From CAYLZW01 sp964388085 (lineage in GTDB: Bacteria > Myxococcota > UBA727 > CAYLZW01), in contig CAYLZW010000130.1 in NCBI GenBank assembly GCA_964388085.1, positions 1 through 15,055 on the forward strand: DNA of 15,055 nt, written 5' to 3'. The notes below the pieces were generated by a model. It saw nothing but the letters and a program-made list of their open reading frames with translations, had not been told where the DNA came from and made no database searches. This document shows, in pieces, positions 13,549 to 15,055 of this stretch. Both the position numbers and the translations under genes were made by a program. Numbering within the stretch: the first letter of the stretch is position 1; each line of letters begins with the position of its first letter.

Positions 13549-13584
13549 TACGGCGACGGCGACGGCTACGGCGACGGCGACGAC
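13549..13584. repeat. Imperfect hexamer repeat (TACGGC/GACGGC)
   Basis: Two 18-base units, TACGGC-GACGGC-GACGGC and TACGGC-GACGGC-GACGAC, lie in tandem with one mismatch. They sit in the 146-base gap between two converging genes, outside any supported coding region. Confidence 0.7.
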
Positions 13585-13597
13585 GCGTTGGCTCACG

Positions 13598-13623
13598 AAA
13601 AAGGCCCCGTGCGAGCGGGGCCT
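13598..13623 (-). terminator. Intrinsic terminator of the transglutaminase-like gene
   Basis: On the minus strand an 8-base-pair GC-rich stem (AGGCCCCG / CGGGGCCT, six-base loop) is followed by a run of five T (complement of A13598-13602). It begins 24 bases after the stop codon of the leftward gene. On the plus strand the hairpin is followed by CTCTCTCTT, so termination of the small lipoprotein gene from the other side would be weak. Confidence 0.85.
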
Positions 13624-13647
13624 CTCTCTTGGAATCGACAGCTGGGA

Positions 13648-15055
13648 CTACTGGTCCAGCGACATATGATTATCCCGACCGTCCTGACCTTGAACGCCGA
13701 ACTGGCGGTCAAAGGTCTCCGTCGAGATCTTCATGTTCACGTCCGTGTCGGTGACCGGCTTCGTCTTCATGCCCCAATAGTGCCCGGCGGGGTAGCGATC
13801 GCCCCAGCGCGAGTACGCCCGGTCGGCGGGGTGGTCAGGCTGCTGCCAGGTGCGGTCGACGATGCGCATCTCCATGGACGGCCGATAGGTGACCTGCAGC
13901 CAGCCGTGCGCGCCGCCATTGAAGGGCACCTGACCGCGTGACTTCACGTTGCGGTAGATGCCGCCCGAGATGAACTGCACGTCGAGGCCGAGCGGCTTCT
14001 GGAAGGGCATGAGCATGGCGAGCATGACGCCGCCCTGGTCGAAGCAGACGCCGATGCCCTTCATGGCCTGCCGTCCGGCGCCGCCGCCGCGGCTTCGGCC
14101 CGGATCCTGGTAGTTGCCCTTCGGGTACTTCATGTCGATGACGTCGTGGATGGCGCCCACGGCCTTGCGCTGCAGCTCGACCATCTTCTCGCGGCCGAAG
14201 CCGGCGATGACGCCGCCCGTCGACATCTTGGTGTAATCGAGCTGCGCGACGATCTCGCTGACGTCGAGGGCGGCCTCGGCGACCTTGGCCTTCATGAAGG
14301 GGTCGTCGTAGTTGGCGCCGCCGCCCACGTCGTAGGTGTACTCGCCGGTCTTCTTGGCGTCGGTGTCGTGCGGCTGGTTCAGGTTGTAGATGTCCTGCTT
14401 CGGGACCGAGAGGGGCTCGGCCTTGCCGTCGACCTTGATGAGGAAGTTGTCACCGTCCTCGCCGGCGATGGTGGCGCGGTAGGTGATGGCCTCCTTGCCG
14501 CCCTCGGAGGCGGGCTTGTACGAGAGGAACTCCCGGTCGTCGAAGACCTCGGGGTGCACCGTCGTCTTCACGAGCACCTGGCGGCCGGGCAGGTAGCGCG
14601 CGCTCTTCTCGAGGGCGTCGAGGCCCTTCGGCGCGCTCGCCCACAGGCCGGCGGCGACGAAGGCCTCGGCGTTGGCCGTCGGGCTCATGGGCGGGAGGTT
14701 CTTGAACAGCTCCATGGCCTCGGTTTTCAAGGCAGGGTTGTCCACGGCGCCGGTGGCGGCGTCGTAGAGCGAGCGGAGCTTGTTGCTGCTGTGCAGGTCC
14801 TTGAACTTCTTCACGGCGGCGAGCTGCACGTCGGTGAAGGTCATGTTCGAGACGCGCGCGGGGGCCGCCGTGCCGGTGCTCGCCGCGCTGGTGCCGCCGG
14901 CCGCGCCCGCGAAGGCGACGCCCGCGAGCGCCGAGAGGTGGGCGGCGACGGCGGGATCCAGGATGGAGGCGAAGCCAGGATCGGTGACGAGGGCCTTCAG
15001 GTCGGCCTTCTCGGAGCCCGAGATGCCGCGCTCGGCGAGGGCGAGCTTCTCGTCG
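13648..15055 (-). CDS. Transglutaminase-like Cys-His-Asp protein; 5' end outside window
   Basis: The frame stays open to the right edge, so at least 468 residues are visible. Numbered from the internal Met at 14844, the C-terminal third has a papain/transglutaminase-type triad: Cys267 in GIGVCFDQGGVMLAML, His313 in GGAHGWLQVTY and Asp330 in RIVDRTW, with the spacing normal for the transglutaminase core. Such domains act as transglutaminases, deamidases, proteases or peptidoglycan amidases. Upstream are a helical N-terminal part (DEKLALAERGISGSEKADLK), a low-complexity Ala/Gly/Ser/Thr linker and an alpha/beta region (about 80-180). The C-terminal tail after the triad is about 65 residues. The N-terminus, and so any signal peptide, lies outside the window. 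A clear terminator follows. It could be a secreted enzyme or toxin-like effector, or a cytoplasmic enzyme; substrate unknown. Confidence 0.7.
   Translation of the reverse strand, partial: DEKLALAERGISGSEKADLKALVTDPGFASILDPAVAAHLSALAGVAFAGAAGGTSAASTGTAAPARVSNMTFTDVQLAAVKKFKDLHSSNKLRSLYDAATGAVDNPALKTEAMELFKNLPPMSPTANAEAFVAAGLWASAPKGLDALEKSARYLPGRQVLVKTTVHPEVFDDREFLSYKPASEGGKEAITYRATIAGEDGDNFLIKVDGKAEPLSVPKQDIYNLNQPHDTDAKKTGEYTYDVGGGANYDDPFMKAKVAEAALDVSEIVAQLDYTKMSTGGVIAGFGREKMVELQRKAVGAIHDVIDMKYPKGNYQDPGRSRGGGAGRQAMKGIGVCFDQGGVMLAMLMPFQKPLGLDVQFISGGIYRNVKSRGQVPFNGGAHGWLQVTYRPSMEMRIVDRTWQQPDHPADRAYSRWGDRYPAGHYWGMKTKPVTDTDVNMKISTETFDRQFGVQGQDGRDNHMSLDQ

Noticed and set aside
13132..13596. Minus-strand open frame starting with a Val-Ala repeat
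   Set aside because: The repeat is just the hexamer array read in reverse; the rest is antisense to the lipoprotein gene.

Overview
The window is very GC-rich and densely coded. Cys-rich short lipoproteins, an ASH-like lipoprotein, and HEAT-repeat plus HD-domain gene pairs are typical of Myxococcota, most likely Polyangia. That placement is inferred from gene style; there is no rRNA or other marker in the window. I see no tRNA, rRNA, CRISPR array, insertion sequence or phage gene. No gene-free stretch exceeds about 175 bases.

Layout. Positions 1-1131 (+): the C-terminal end of a PEP/pyruvate-binding (PPDK_N-type) protein, an SCP2 sterol-binding-domain protein and a PilZ protein, closely spaced and probably one transcript. 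Positions 1141-6238 (-), read right to left: an ASH-like lipoprotein, an MFS transporter, a HEAT-type helical-repeat protein (HEAT-A) and a degenerate HD-GYP-like protein (HD-A). Positions 6349-11805 (+), diverging from that block: a FAAH-like amidase, an unrecognised 193-residue protein, and a second HEAT-type/HD pair (HEAT-B, HD-B). Positions 11792-12892 (-): a lipoprotein and signal peptidase II (lspA). Positions 12968-13165 (-): a remnant of an AHSA1/SRPBCC-domain gene. Positions 13205-13501 (+): a small Cys-rich lipoprotein. Positions 13648 to the right edge (-): a large protein with a transglutaminase-like Cys-His-Asp triad, followed by a clear intrinsic terminator.

The main discovery candidate is the duplicated two-gene module. 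HEAT-A/HD-A and HEAT-B/HD-B are paralogous pairs in inverted orientation about 4.6 kb apart. Each pair is joined by the same ATGA overlap and the same 15-base stretch that encodes the end of the HEAT protein and carries the Shine-Dalgarno site of the HD gene. The HD proteins have lost much of the HD-GYP metal site, HD-B more than HD-A, while a non-catalytic block before the HD domain and the N-terminal domain stay conserved. The HEAT proteins begin with a region that looks like the N-terminal domain of their HD partners. Together this suggests a two-protein scaffold or signalling complex built on a pseudo-HD-GYP. A PilZ protein with intact c-di-GMP-binding motifs lies 9 bases beyond HD-A, so a link to c-di-GMP is plausible but not shown.
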